Assembly (NCBI GenBank): GCA_035048485.1
Contig: CM068580.1
Coordinates: 37,048,085-37,112,084 of the forward strand
Direction of reading: 5' to 3'
Length of the DNA stretch: 64,000 bases
Source of the DNA: Pteria penguin
Taxonomy: Eukaryota; Mollusca; Bivalvia; Pterioida; Pteriidae
Part shown: positions 22,301 to 32,655 of the stretch, piece after piece
Layout of the letters: each line of letters begins with the position of its first letter
How positions within the stretch are numbered: the stretch's first letter is position 1
Notes under the pieces: generated by a model
Seen by the model: only the letters and a program-made list of their open reading frames with translations
Database searches by the model: none
What the model was told of the DNA's origin: nothing
Position numbers and translations under genes: made by a program

Positions 22301-24766
22301 GTGTCAGAATTCAATCTGTACATACAGAAAAGCAATAAATCAATACGGATTCTCAGCCTCAGAACGAAAGAATTTGACAATTAAAGTCACATTCCTCCAC
22401 AAGTTCTAAATTGTAACAAATACATAAGAGATTGCCCTCCTTGTCGGTCGTATTCGTTATTCAAATTCTCATATCGATTATAGAGAGTCATTTACATCTA
22501 AGATACATTAATGTAAAGAGTGACTTGCTGTATTTCGCGTAACACGAATTCATACGTGGAAAACAATGCATAAATCTATAATAATTTTTCCATTTGTTTG
22601 AAATACTCAAAAGGAAAAAAAATGAAAAAGAAATACATTGAAAATAAGCTATATCACATTAGTTTGCTTTCACAAACTATAAGATGATGTTGGTTTGAGT
22701 ATATATAATATATATAGGCCTAACGTTACTATATTTTAGCCATTGCCAACAACATTATCCAAGCAATAGAGAACAGTCGCCGGACCATCATGATACTGTC
22801 ACCAAACTACGTGGAAAGTGAATGGTGTAGAATGGAGTACCAGAAGGCGCAACATGAAATGCTGAAGCTTAAACACAAGATCATTCCGATAATGTTTAAG
22901 GATGTGAGCGAGTGTTCGGGCATTGACAAGAACTTGAAGACGATTCTGAACACGGTTACGTATCTGGAATGGCCAGAAGATGAGAATTCCAAGAAAATCG
23001 AACGCTTCTGGAAGCAACTGGAGCTCACTTTGCCTAAAAAACGTGCACTGCAGACAGCGCCTGCTACTATTTCCAGCTCTTCTTCGCCATCTAATGTGAC
23101 GTCAATTATTCCGACTTCTTGTTCTAATGACGCACTGATAGCAAATGTTACGTCATATGCATCACCTATAGCAACGGAAACTAGTCAGGAAAACGAGTCC
23201 GAGCCTCGTCGAGAAGTAGTGCAATTAGAGAACAAAACACAGCGTATCAAAAAGTTAATGAAAGATGTTTTGAAATTAAAAATAAATCCAGCGACCAACT
23301 CCTTTACAAGATTGAGTCGAGAGGTTTCAGTGGAGTCCGGTATTGTGACACCGTTATCTGCGACCCCTTCGCCAGGAATGTGTGGTGTTCAGGACGTAAC
23401 ACCACTTCTCGCCAGGAAAAAGGCACCACATAAACGTAGCAAGTCATTAACGTGGTCGGAGAAAACTCTAAAACACATACTGTTATCTGATACTAAAAAT
23501 AGATCACTGCGCGACCGTGAATGTTCACGTCGTAGCATTGATGTTGTTCCACCCTCACCAGATGGCTTAATTTCTGATCGCACAAATCTGCCAGATATTT
23601 GCAGAACTGACGATCTCGCTTTCTATAATATTGTATGTGAGGAAAGTCTTAAAGATGAAAATACCCAAACTAAACATCAAAATAAAAATCACGCCGACTG
23701 TAATACGTGTGTAATAAGTTCTTATGACAACAATATCTATGAAAGCCTAACAAATGAAGGCAAAGGTAACAACATCCCTTCGTCATCGAGCGTTTGTCCA
23801 ACGTGCATTCACAATGGAGAGATAGATGATCAAAACAATGTAACAGAAGATAGTTCTTGCAGTAAACATCGTAATGATGTCAACTATACGTCAGTGGATA
23901 ACGACAACGTTTGTGTGACGTGTGTGTACCCACGGAAAGTTATAAATAATGATATTGGGTATCATAATTCTCAAAGAAAATGTGAAAATGATACTTTTGT
24001 TCAGAATATCTCAGGAAATAGTTCAGAACCAAATATTCATGTATGTGAGAGCCATGTTAACATTACTCAAGAGGAGCAAGAGACATGTCCCACATGTATT
24101 CTGTCCAGGCGGGACCCTCTCTACGACGTCAAATCCAATAACGTCGTATCACGAAGAAGCAGCACAAAAAGTAGTTTTAGAATTCAGCCCTACGGGCATT
24201 TGGTGGATATCGCAAACGAATCTTCCACGAAACATGGATGTGATGACAAACATTCTAATATCAGTGAAGTAAGAAAATCCGCTATTAACGAAAGGTGTTG
24301 TAATGTAGAGGTAATACGCAATCAGAGTGAGACTTGTATAACATCAGCCACGTTAGATGGCAGTGCTACACTACCGGTGGTCTCCCGGTGCAGTGTCACG
24401 GCGCCGACGGTTTCGTATTGCAGTGTTACTGTGCCGACGAACTTGCATCGTAGCGTTACCGTGCCTACGGATTCAGAATATACCGCTGCAGTACGGACGG
24501 ATTTTATCTGCAGTGCAACTGTACCAATGGAATCGTGTTGTCGTGTTACCATACCTACGGACTCGCATTGCACCATTACCATACCGACGGACTCGCATAA
24601 TACCTCTACCATACCGACGGACTCGCATAATACCTCTACTATACCGACGGATTTGCATTTTACAGCGACCACATTGATGGACAGCTCTCAACCAGTAGCT
24701 CCAAAGAGAACCAAAAAGCTTCAGCGTAAACGTCTGAATAGTGTGGATTCTGTGGAACTTAATTAA
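12271..24766 (+). CDS. EGF-domain, single-pass TIR receptor (LRR-less Toll-like), complete, 4 exons
   Basis: Exons 12271-13381, 19355-19516, 21285-21428 and 22740-24766 join through GT-AG introns, all in phase 1, into one open frame of 1147 codons plus TAA. Predicted order: signal peptide (about 1-28), RLKR furin-like site (34-37), EGF-like domain 51-87, Ser/Thr-rich linker, EGF-like domains about 290-325 and 329-362, membrane span about 379-403, basic juxtamembrane segment, TIR domain about 429-570, and a 577-residue tail. TIR box 1 (FDAFISY), box 2 (RDFTPG), SEWCRMEY and box 3 (FW) are all present, as in Toll/IL-1 receptors. TIR domains of this type recruit MyD88-like adaptors at the plasma or endosomal membrane. 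That role is inferred from the family, as is an EGF-mediated ligand or partner. No leucine-rich or Ig domain is present. Confidence 0.88.
15746..15951. repeat. 50-bp tandem repeat, 4.1 identical copies
   Basis: Units start at 15746, 15796, 15846 and 15896, each beginning TTACTTCATATTAAATCTAT and ending GAGGTGACAATG, followed by a 6-base remainder. I see no differences between copies, so the expansion is recent or homogenised. Confidence 0.95.
17828..18221. repeat. Exact 197-bp tandem duplication
   Basis: 17828-18024 is repeated base for base at 18025-18221. The unit starts TAGAGTGCTACAATCC, contains CGTCGCTGAC twice and GAGCGTCG twice, and ends CTTATAATGATAA. It is more CG-rich than the surrounding intron. 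Either a very recent duplication or an assembly artefact. Confidence 0.93.
19163..19246. repeat. 42-bp tandem repeat, two diverged copies
   Basis: Copies 19163-19204 and 19205-19246 share GTTCCATGGG and TTGTCTAAGTGA with a few substitutions. Located about 110 bases before EGF-TIR exon 2. Confidence 0.75.
19355..19516 (+). CDS. EGF-TIR receptor exon 2: transmembrane segment
   Basis: 162-base exon after the acceptor CTTTTGCAG, ending at the donor ATG|GTAAG, phase 1 on both sides. It encodes an acidic stalk (AEEE), a strongly hydrophobic span (IVGVCVSLAVLLIALIIIVP) and then WMWKKRW, the positive-inside signature of a type I receptor. The segment after it (MKIVHYFQQYEEDG) resembles Toll-receptor juxtamembrane regions. 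An upstream ATG in this open frame is not needed, because the spliced frame is continuous. Confidence 0.85.
19780..20540 (+). repeat. Dispersed repeat in intron 2, ending in hairpin plus CTCTTGTT
   Basis: Starts with a C-rich and AAGAAGAGGCGGTGTATTGC segment, then TCGGTCGGTAGG, then three diverged units of about 150-170 bases with ACATATTGAAATGAAATTTGGCAT-like and GAGAATATC-AGGTCAAGTTCTGATTT-like segments. The 3' end ATGTTT-TAC-AAACAT is a hairpin followed directly by CTCTTGTT. Non-coding. Confidence 0.6.
20901..21074 (-). mobile_element. tRNA-derived SINE, copy 3 (minus), with 13-bp target-site duplication
   Basis: Reverse complement of the family at 4113-4281, with A-box, B-box (GGTTCGATTCC) and CAAC-type tail. 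Perfect 13-base duplications TTACATCCTTTTG lie at 20888-20900 and 21075-21087. It sits in intron 2 of the EGF-TIR gene, about 200 bases before exon 3. Confidence 0.92.
21285..21428 (+). CDS. EGF-TIR receptor exon 3: first half of TIR domain
   Basis: Acceptor after a long pyrimidine tract (TTTTTTTTTCAG), donor AATG|GTACGT, 144 bases, phase 1 to phase 1. Encodes residues about 425-472: box 1 FDAFISYKSSKEDQDFV, then LYPKLE, then KICLHFRDFTPGN, the box 2/BB-loop with the proline important for adaptor contact in Toll receptors. The domain continues without a break in exon 4. Confidence 0.9.
21440..21720 (-). repeat. Possible diverged SINE-like sequence (minus)
   Basis: On the minus strand a B-box-like GGTTCGATCTC stands downstream of weak A-box-like sequence. 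No target-site duplication or family member elsewhere confirms it. Lies in intron 3. Confidence 0.25.
22740..24766 (+). CDS. EGF-TIR receptor exon 4: rest of TIR and long tail
   Basis: Acceptor TATATTTTAG, then an open frame to TAA at 24764. It completes the TIR with AIANNIIQAIENSRRTIMIL, SPNYVESEWCRMEY, KIIPIMF and ERFWKQL (box 3). The 577-residue tail is Ser/Thr/Asn-rich. It has four CxTC motifs (residues 793-796, 825-828, 864-867, 922-925), a basic RSKSL segment near residue 706, tyrosines in YNIV and YESL contexts, and eleven 10-residue repeats (1014-1123). The end is basic, KRTKKLQRKR. The tail is far longer than in ordinary Toll receptors. Other-strand frames over it are shadows. Confidence 0.9.
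24362..24691 (+). repeat. In-frame 30-bp coding minisatellite
   Basis: Eleven consecutive 30-base units encode 10-residue repeats of the form T-x-T-[IV]-P-T-D-S-H-x in the receptor tail. The most alike units are near 24572-24660 (CTCGCATAATACCTCTACCA). The frame is kept throughout, which favours selection on the protein. Confidence 0.88.
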
Positions 24767-25438
24767 TCGATCTTGTCGCCTTCTAGCCACTCTTTATTAG
24801 GATATTTGCATGTTATTTATATATGATGACTCTTCCTGTTCTACAATACTCTATCAGCATCATAAACCCATTTCCCTTCCATAAATACAATTCTCCCACC
24901 ATAAATAATATTGTAGTAAATGAAGATTAGCTTTGCCTGGGATTTCTTGTACCAGGGTTCATCTCTCATCTTAGAAGGTATTGTGTTATAAACAAAGAAA
25001 TAGAGACATTAGTGTAACTTGATTTCACAATTGAAGACAGTTGATATTGTTTTACTGTTATTATTCCATTTTTCCCCTGAAAATCCAAGAAAAGCAACCA
25101 TGAAAGCATTGTTTTTAAAGTATTTTACAACATACATCTTGCTTTATTTTGAACATTCTCTGTGACTCCTGTGAGTATACACGGTGATACAGCTTGTGTA
25201 TTCTGCATACATGTACACACTTATTACCTATATCATTACAATGTACCCATTGTATGTATACATATATGTATCGGAACAAAATACTAGTTTATCCTACGAG
25301 GTTTCGAACCAAATGAAAATTTTATACCAAATTGTTGGTGGAATCTTAAAGCATAGATAAGACTGGACAACATATTCATAGATCGGGGACAGGATATATC
25401 AGGAGACTTTCAAGATAAAAGGATAAACATTTTGCAGC

Positions 25439-25444
25439 AATAAA
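25439..25444 (+). promoter_or_regulatory. Candidate poly(A) signal AATAAA
   Basis: AATAAA 673 bases after the receptor stop codon, the first canonical hexamer I noticed on the plus strand there. Whether it is used cannot be told without transcripts. Confidence 0.3.
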
Positions 25445-25566
25445 TGCGGAAAATACACGCTCATAAGAGTGGGAAATATATAGGTGAATTCTCGTGTTTA
25501 AATTTAAGCCGACAACGGAGTAAAACTGTTCTGTAGCAACATAAATTCCACGTAATACTATGAATC

Positions 25567-25839
25567 CAGGGCCCGAGGTTATAAAAACTTTTTGAGACCG
25601 TGCTCAAACTCTGATTCCATACTCAAATATGAGATCACCTAGAAATGAAATGATAGAACTTCTTTAAAGTTTGAGCATATGCTCAAATATTTCAGGATTG
25701 GTAAAAACCTTGCGCAAACCCATGCTCAAAACATCTATAACCTCTACCCATCTCAAACTCTAGTAGCGATCTCCACTGAGCATGCTCACGGAGTTTCAGT
25801 TGAGCACGGTAAAAGGTTTTTTAAACCTTGAGGCCTGCC
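25567..25839. mobile_element. Foldback element with repeated TGCTCAAA motifs
   Basis: About 45 bases at each end are imperfect inverted repeats: the left has CCCGAGGTT, ACTTTTTGAGACC and GTGCTCAAACT, and the right has the complements. Inside, TGCTCAAA/TTTGAGCA-like motifs recur in both orientations. About 270 bases, non-coding, so a MITE-like element is likely. Confidence 0.55.
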
Positions 25840-27869
25840 CTAACGGTCACCTGTTTCTAATGGTCGTTTTGTAAATTCCAATTTTCTATGGTTTCTTGCA
25901 ATATAAATCTTCATATAAATGTCACTTCAGTATTAAGGCCGCTTTAGTCTTACCTTAAGCGACCTTATTTACATGTTTGACTGCATTTGTATTCATATCG
26001 CCACCATTCACTTGATAATGGCAGAGTGTTCCAAAACGTTGTAAACAGAGAGTGACTTATTCATTATTATCAAACGGCCTTCCATGTGCCACTAAATTCG
26101 TTCGAGGGCGTTCTATATATGCTCTTTTTGAAGGATCATCACATCTCAAGATAGGAGAAATTTTACTTGGTAAAATGAAGTTTTATCAATCTTGATTTTT
26201 ATATATAGCGATAAAAGTATACTTATTCAGTCGTAAAGTAACCAAATATCCCAAATAACTATTTACATAATGACACTACCCCCCCCCCCCTTCCTCACAC
26301 AAATCACTGCACAGGCCACAGATTCACTGCGCAGTTTCAGTGCGAGAATTGACCAATACTGTACATTTATAATAACATTTTCTAGCGTCATCCAGTATTA
26401 AATTACATAGTCCCTACTGTAACTGACGACATGCACATTCCTGTTTTAAAATAAAGGATATGTAACCCAAAAGAATCGTGTTTACTTCTTATTGAAAAGA
26501 CCTAATTGCTTTAGTAGAATTTTTCAATTTCATATATATAACGTCATTGTTTGAAAAAAAAACTGAGATAAAACTAAAATTTTTAATCATAACCGAGAAT
26601 GATTCCTCAGTTTGTATTCACTGGAACTAAGAAATTGTGAAATTATTATAAAACGTCAGATATAAAGGAAAACATAGTGATATGTTCTTGTTAATTTCTG
26701 TGACAAATTTTAGAAAACATTTATATTCGTTATTAAGTGGATACATGAATATTCCAAGTACTTTATTTAAAATTCAAGATCGAAACATTACTTAGCAATA
26801 CTGTGACATTTGTGGACAGATTTTTTTATTATGGTTTTGCAAATATATAAATTTTTGATGGCTTTTGGTGAATACATACTTCACGACGGACATCGAAATT
26901 GACATTTATAGTCAAAACACCAATCGGTCTAAATCGTGGAGAAATACTACAAAATAATGGCATTGCTAGAAAAAATGTACAGCATCCAGGTAAAGCATTT
27001 GTAAAGGTACATAACGATGTATTACCACCACCTGTATTCAACAATCAGTACACATCCATTCGTCTGGATAGATAAATGTGATAGACGTGTTAAAAGAAAC
27101 CCTGACAACATAAACTTATTTCAAAATACTTTCAGATTTTACTTTTAAAAACAGATTTTCAATAAAAAGTATATGACATTAAATGCTAGGTGATAAAGTA
27201 GAGTCATTTCCTCTCAATACACAGGGTAAGAATACAAATGTCTCTTATAATGGCTTTGTTTTATACCTGATTTTATAGGGTCGGTTTTATAAAAGTTTTA
27301 ATATTACAACCTTCCATTGAATACAAAATCAATGTAAAATTCAATTGAAAATCGGAAAGACGAATCGTTTGTATCGGGAAGTACTTAATAGGAAATATTT
27401 ATGCATATATACTGTGGAAGTGTGGTTTTTCCCCTAATTTGATATTGAATAGTAAGTGCTCATCGATGACAATGATTGTCAAATTGTGGACCTTGGATGA
27501 CCGTAATACATAATTGTTCACTATTGTTCATACACTCAAAGTATTATTTTACCTAAATAGTGGCAGTAGGTCGGTGTTTAGTAATGGAGGCAACCAGAGC
27601 ACCCAGTGAGATCTGTTGTCCTTCAGTATGTATACTTACAGACCTTCTCACTTGCCCTGATCCAGGCTTCTAAAAGGTGAGCGGATAACTAGTTCCAGTG
27701 AAATGCTCCAGCCTAAGACCAAAGCCACAACTGTAACATATGACAAGGATTCACATAATATGATTAAAGACAACAAAGTTTGATGTTTAGGACAAAAGCT
27801 ACCCATCCCAATCATAAAGTATTTTTTATGAAGTCAAAGGGCAAAATACTCTTTACAAAAAGAACAATA

Positions 27870-30800
27870 CGTGATAAAAATTTATTTTTTATTAAATATA
27901 ACATACAAGTTGTTACAAGTTAAGCAAAAGCAGCTGATTTCCATATAATATACAAATAACCAAGGAATAATTGCATTTAACTACATATGTTGTATGAAAA
28001 TATTCATAACATGGAACATATTCTTCAATCATAAATCTGACATGGAAAGATGAATGTGTTGTAACTTGGGAACAATGTATTGACAACATTTGTTTTATTC
28101 TTCTCTATCAATGAAAATTAATGAAGAGCCCACTTTATTATTTTATTTGTGAGACTTGATATTTATTAAGATTAAGGTAAGAAATAACCATCAGTCTTTA
28201 ATTTGAAAAAAAAATGCACAGACTGCATCTACAATAATTTTGATTTGTTTATTATGCATGACCAAAGTGCAATCAAGGTGCTAGCTGAAATTGTGGAAGA
28301 AGTCCATATATCCTTAAAATTAGTGGTTTTCAAATCTATTACTCCATCTATATGATAATCAAATGTCTAACTCATGGCATATGAACAACAATCTGTAGCA
28401 TGCACTGACCAAATAAATGGATGATGGCCATGCTCTTTACTTTCCAAAAACAGAATGAAAATAAGGTACTTAAGATAACAAGTATTCCCATGTCAGTAAA
28501 ACACTCATTATGTTATAGCAAGAAAATATATATGTATATACATGTATTATGGAAACAGAATAGATTCAAACAATCATGAGATTCTTTCCAGATAAAATTC
28601 CAATCAGAAAATAAAATTCACATAAAAATCAAATCAAGAAAATAACATCAACAAACTGTAAAGCATCAAGATAAGCATTGGAACAAACAACAAATCAGAG
28701 ATATGGTGATTCCCACAATTAGTAACAACCATAATAAATATCAGATCTTAATGATTTCATTTAACAGCCTTTAAATTTAAATAGATTATCATAGGCATTC
28801 CACACTACATATGATCACCCTACATGTATATTTTTTTCAAGTGATACATTTAATAGCATTGCAAGAGATATTTTACCTTATTTAACATTTATTTATGAAT
28901 AATAAACAATGAACATAAATTATGTTATAGGGAAATAAACTTTGGTAAAGCTATGCATTATTGTAAGACATTTCATATAAACACCTCACATTAGATAACC
29001 CTTGAACTCATTTCTGTTTCTCTGTGGCAAGTTTTACATCAAATACACAAGTAAATATCATAGCATGTCATATCATTTAAGTATTGCATAAAAAGCTCAA
29101 TTATAAATACATGTATCTGTAATTGCTATTTCATGATTAAATGCAATAAACACATCATCCAATATATAAATCCCTTTTCAAAAATGACATTTGTTTGCCA
29201 TTATTTAAAAGCACACATATAACTGTTACATAGAACCTTGACTGTCACAGAAAAGACATTCATTATTGTGAAAACATTAAACCATCTTTCATAGGCTAAT
29301 TGGTACTTTTTGGAGGTGTAGAAATTATGTTGGTAAATTTGATATTTTTCATTATGTATTAAAAACTACTACAGAATATACTTTTATACTTTATTCATCT
29401 GGTTCTTTACTAGACAATTAAATTTACTCTTCTTTTATTCACGAACAATTCTATTAGAGGATTTTGTATTTTCCTTACTTTTCTAACTAGAAATTTTACC
29501 ACAAAGAACTTTATTATGCTTACAATGTTCTATAAACAATCTTAAAAAATAAAATATATATAATTCACACGCAGAACATATTCTTGATATCTATCTTCTT
29601 CTTCTTCCATTACAAAGTGTACTCAAAGGTTGACTGTTATATTTAATTATTCATAATAAAACACTTGTGTAAGATATAATTAATTCTCTACAGATTAATT
29701 AATTCCATATTCCTAGGACATGATGACATGTGATAATGAAGTAATCATGTTTCATCTATGATACATACACAATTTTCGGAGGAATAAATAAAAGATATGT
29801 ATAAGACATCCTGTAAGATACTATTGTGTGAATACATATCCTATGCATGTTTTTGTTGTTTGCATGGTGTTAATGTGCATGACAATATTTTCTACCTCAA
29901 TCAGTAAAGAGTGTCCTGATAAGTCAACACTTGATATGTACATATAGTAAGATATATTACTTTATACCATAATGAGGATAACTGATTGCAGGATACTCGA
30001 GAAAAGACATGTAAAATAGACAGATTTCAATGGCATAAAATTTTATTAGAGTTACTTCCCTTGTGAAAAGCTGTCTGTCACCTTTGAGGTATATCAATGA
30101 ATATTTGTTCATAGTTCAACCAAATTGTGTTGGTAATTTCTCCAAACCATGAATAATTCCTGTGTTTTTATAATGCTTGTGCAAATTCTGAGGTATTAGA
30201 CAATGTCAAAAAGTTTCTAAAGAAGTGTAAATATTAACAACTTTCTAAAAATATTAATTGAAAGATATGAATATGTGGCAAAAAATCATGACTGCCCACG
30301 AACATGGCTGACAATAGGAGGTCACTCCAAATAAATTACTGCTAATGAAACCTATCTATTCAACTAAATACTTCTAAAAATACACATGACAAATAAAATC
30401 AAGAGTTGTCAGATGACAGCAAAGCTCAATTGAAGAGTTTCTGTACTGTAAAGTACTTTGTATTCCCAAACACTTCATTTTCATGTTAATATAAAGTTCT
30501 CCCTAATAATAAGCACCCTTTTATCTTTATTATTAAGTTATAAAATATGCTTTTCAAAAAATATTGCCACAGGTTTTGAAAATTAAATCAAGTTCAATGT
30601 CACAAGATATGAAAATATGGTTTCGTTCAAAAGTTCTAGTCTCAAGGAATATAGATGCTTAATATGAAATCAGTATCTTTTACTATCCAAAAGATATGGC
30701 CAAAGTTAATGTTTTGATAATTAACTCTAAAGACAAAGTAATTGAATAATTTTTTTATGAGGAATGTATATATGAAATATGAGTGTCACCTCTTACATTG

Positions 30801-32434
30801 TAGAGTAGTTATGATCATTTTAAAACTTATAATTTTAAAACTTTAGCCATGTTGTCTAAAGACCCTGACAAGGACAACAAAGATGGTATGACAATAGCTC
30901 TCCAAACCTTCATACAATTGAGCTGAAAATCGTTCTTCATTTATATCTAAATACTGTTTTAATCTTTAATAATCATTCTAAAATTTCATATTAAAAATAT
31001 ATGGCAACTTCAGATTTCTTTAAAATCATATTGAAACAAGTAAGATATTAGGAATGTATATTAATATCCACTTAGACTAGACATTGTTCAATGTAAAATA
31101 ATACTGAAATTATTTTGATATACCCAACTTAATATCAATTGCAATCATTCACAAACCACCAACATTCCTAATACAGATTTAGCATCAAATGTAAACACCA
31201 TAACCACAACATTTGGTATTAATGCTTTATATTACAGGTATATCATTTATCACAGAACAGGTCAGGTTTACCCAGGATTGTTAGTGCTTACTATGGCACA
31301 ATGTCTCTGCTTTTACAAGTAAACTAACAATCAACTCTTTTTTGTCTGATTTTTTAAAAAAAAATTACCTCCTTACTACCGGTACATCTATAAATGTGTG
31401 CTTCTTGCTCATCTTCTTTTACAATTATGTGTTTTCCTTAAAAATATTCTTTATCCTTTTTCATAGTAAAATAGTGGGGGTTTTTTTTACATAAATTGTA
31501 AAACTTTAAAGTTTATTATACATAAAAGGGCATGAAAGAAAGAAATCTTGCATGATTAAATACTCTGTAACCTGATGGAAATCTTATTTCCAAGGAACAT
31601 ATTACATGTGTAGGTACAAAATAGACATAATGTAGATAGAATTTACTCCACATGATAAAACAAAATCAAATGATAAAACACATTTATTAAGTATATAGTC
31701 AATTAAATAGCACCAGATGAACATGTGAATTTTACAGAACATAATTCATCTCTCACATGTAGCATTTTAACAAAAGTTATCCACCTTGGAAACATTAAAT
31801 ATTCAATAAACATGGGACTTCAACATATATGTGGTCTTTTACACATACCATCTTCCTGAACCATACTTACTTTGAAAAAATATATGTAGATTTTAGAGTC
31901 ATCTTATCAGTATTTCATAGCTTTTAATTACACATCAAAACACCGCTGGTTTTATTATACTTACCTACTTAAAGTTTGAAACACATTGCAGAGTATAAAA
32001 AAAGCAATCTTTGTTGATTAAACACATTGTAACCTGATAGAAATCTTACATCTGCAAACATGTAAGAAATAGAGAGTGAAGTAGATTTGAAGTATACAGT
32101 TAATCAAATAGCACCAGAAAAGTATAAGAAACTTTACAGAACACTATTCTTGTATAACATTTTAACAAAAGTTATCTGATCTTGGGGAAGATGAACATTC
32201 CAAGCACACAGGTACTTTTATTATACATTTATTATATACAGCTCTCCTGAACCATGCATACTTACTGTAAAAAGAATTGTGTAGACTATAAAGTCATCTA
32301 ATCAATATTTTAAGAACTATATTAATAAAATATCATATCACTGCCAGTTTTATTATCCTACTACATTGTAATAGGATTTTGAATTCACAGCTTTGTGTCG
32401 ACTTGACGATATGCACCCAGTATTCTTCTCCTAT
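27870..32434 (-). other. AT-rich tract 3' of the coiled-coil gene
   Basis: 4.5 kb with no supported open frame and none of the dispersed bivalve repeats found elsewhere. It lies downstream of the minus-strand stop at 32435, so part may be 3' untranslated region. A near signal (AATAAA on the minus strand, plus-strand 32348-32353) would give a short one, and many further ones exist. About 31497-31950 and 31958-32360 are a diverged tandem duplication. Confidence 0.4.
31497..32360. repeat. Diverged tandem duplication of about 430 bp
   Basis: The two halves share, in the same order, AACCTGAT-GAAATCTTA, AATTAAATAGCACCAGA, TTTACAGAACA, CATTTTAACAAAAGTTATC and GGTTTTATTAT-like blocks. Both lie just 3' of the coiled-coil gene and each half has AATAAA-type sequence on the minus strand. 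Confidence 0.6.
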
Positions 32435-32655
32435 CTAATCAGGCTGTAAAGTTGTATCCTCTGTAACGACCTTGATCATGTTCTTAAGAAGGTCATAGCG
32501 TAGTATAGCTACTGTACCCTTGGAAAAGCTGTAATCCTGTTTGAGTTTGTTAAGCCTGTTATGGGCTCTAAGGAATTTACTGTCATAGCAGTGGATGTGA
32601 TGTTTCAGCTGTTCTATATCTGCCTCTATCTCAGCTTTGTGCATTGTGTTCACAT
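32435..32655 (-). CDS. Coiled-coil gene exon 4 (stop)
   Basis: Acceptor GATTTTTTAG, then residues 163-235 and TAG. Contains the second charged helix and the second RY..LK.MIK module. The open frame starts upstream of the acceptor in intron sequence. Confidence 0.8.

Larger units (their letters stand above)
24767..27869. other. 3' flank of the EGF-TIR gene and intergenic DNA
   Basis: AT-rich. Contains a candidate poly(A) signal at 25439, a foldback element (25567-25839) and a C-run near 26280. A small minus frame at 26829-27044 has no recognisable features. No other gene seen. Confidence 0.5.

Noticed and set aside
24322..24790. Alternative plus and minus frames of more than 100 codons
   Set aside because: They arise because the 30-bp repeat in the receptor tail keeps all frames open; the receptor frame has splice and domain support.
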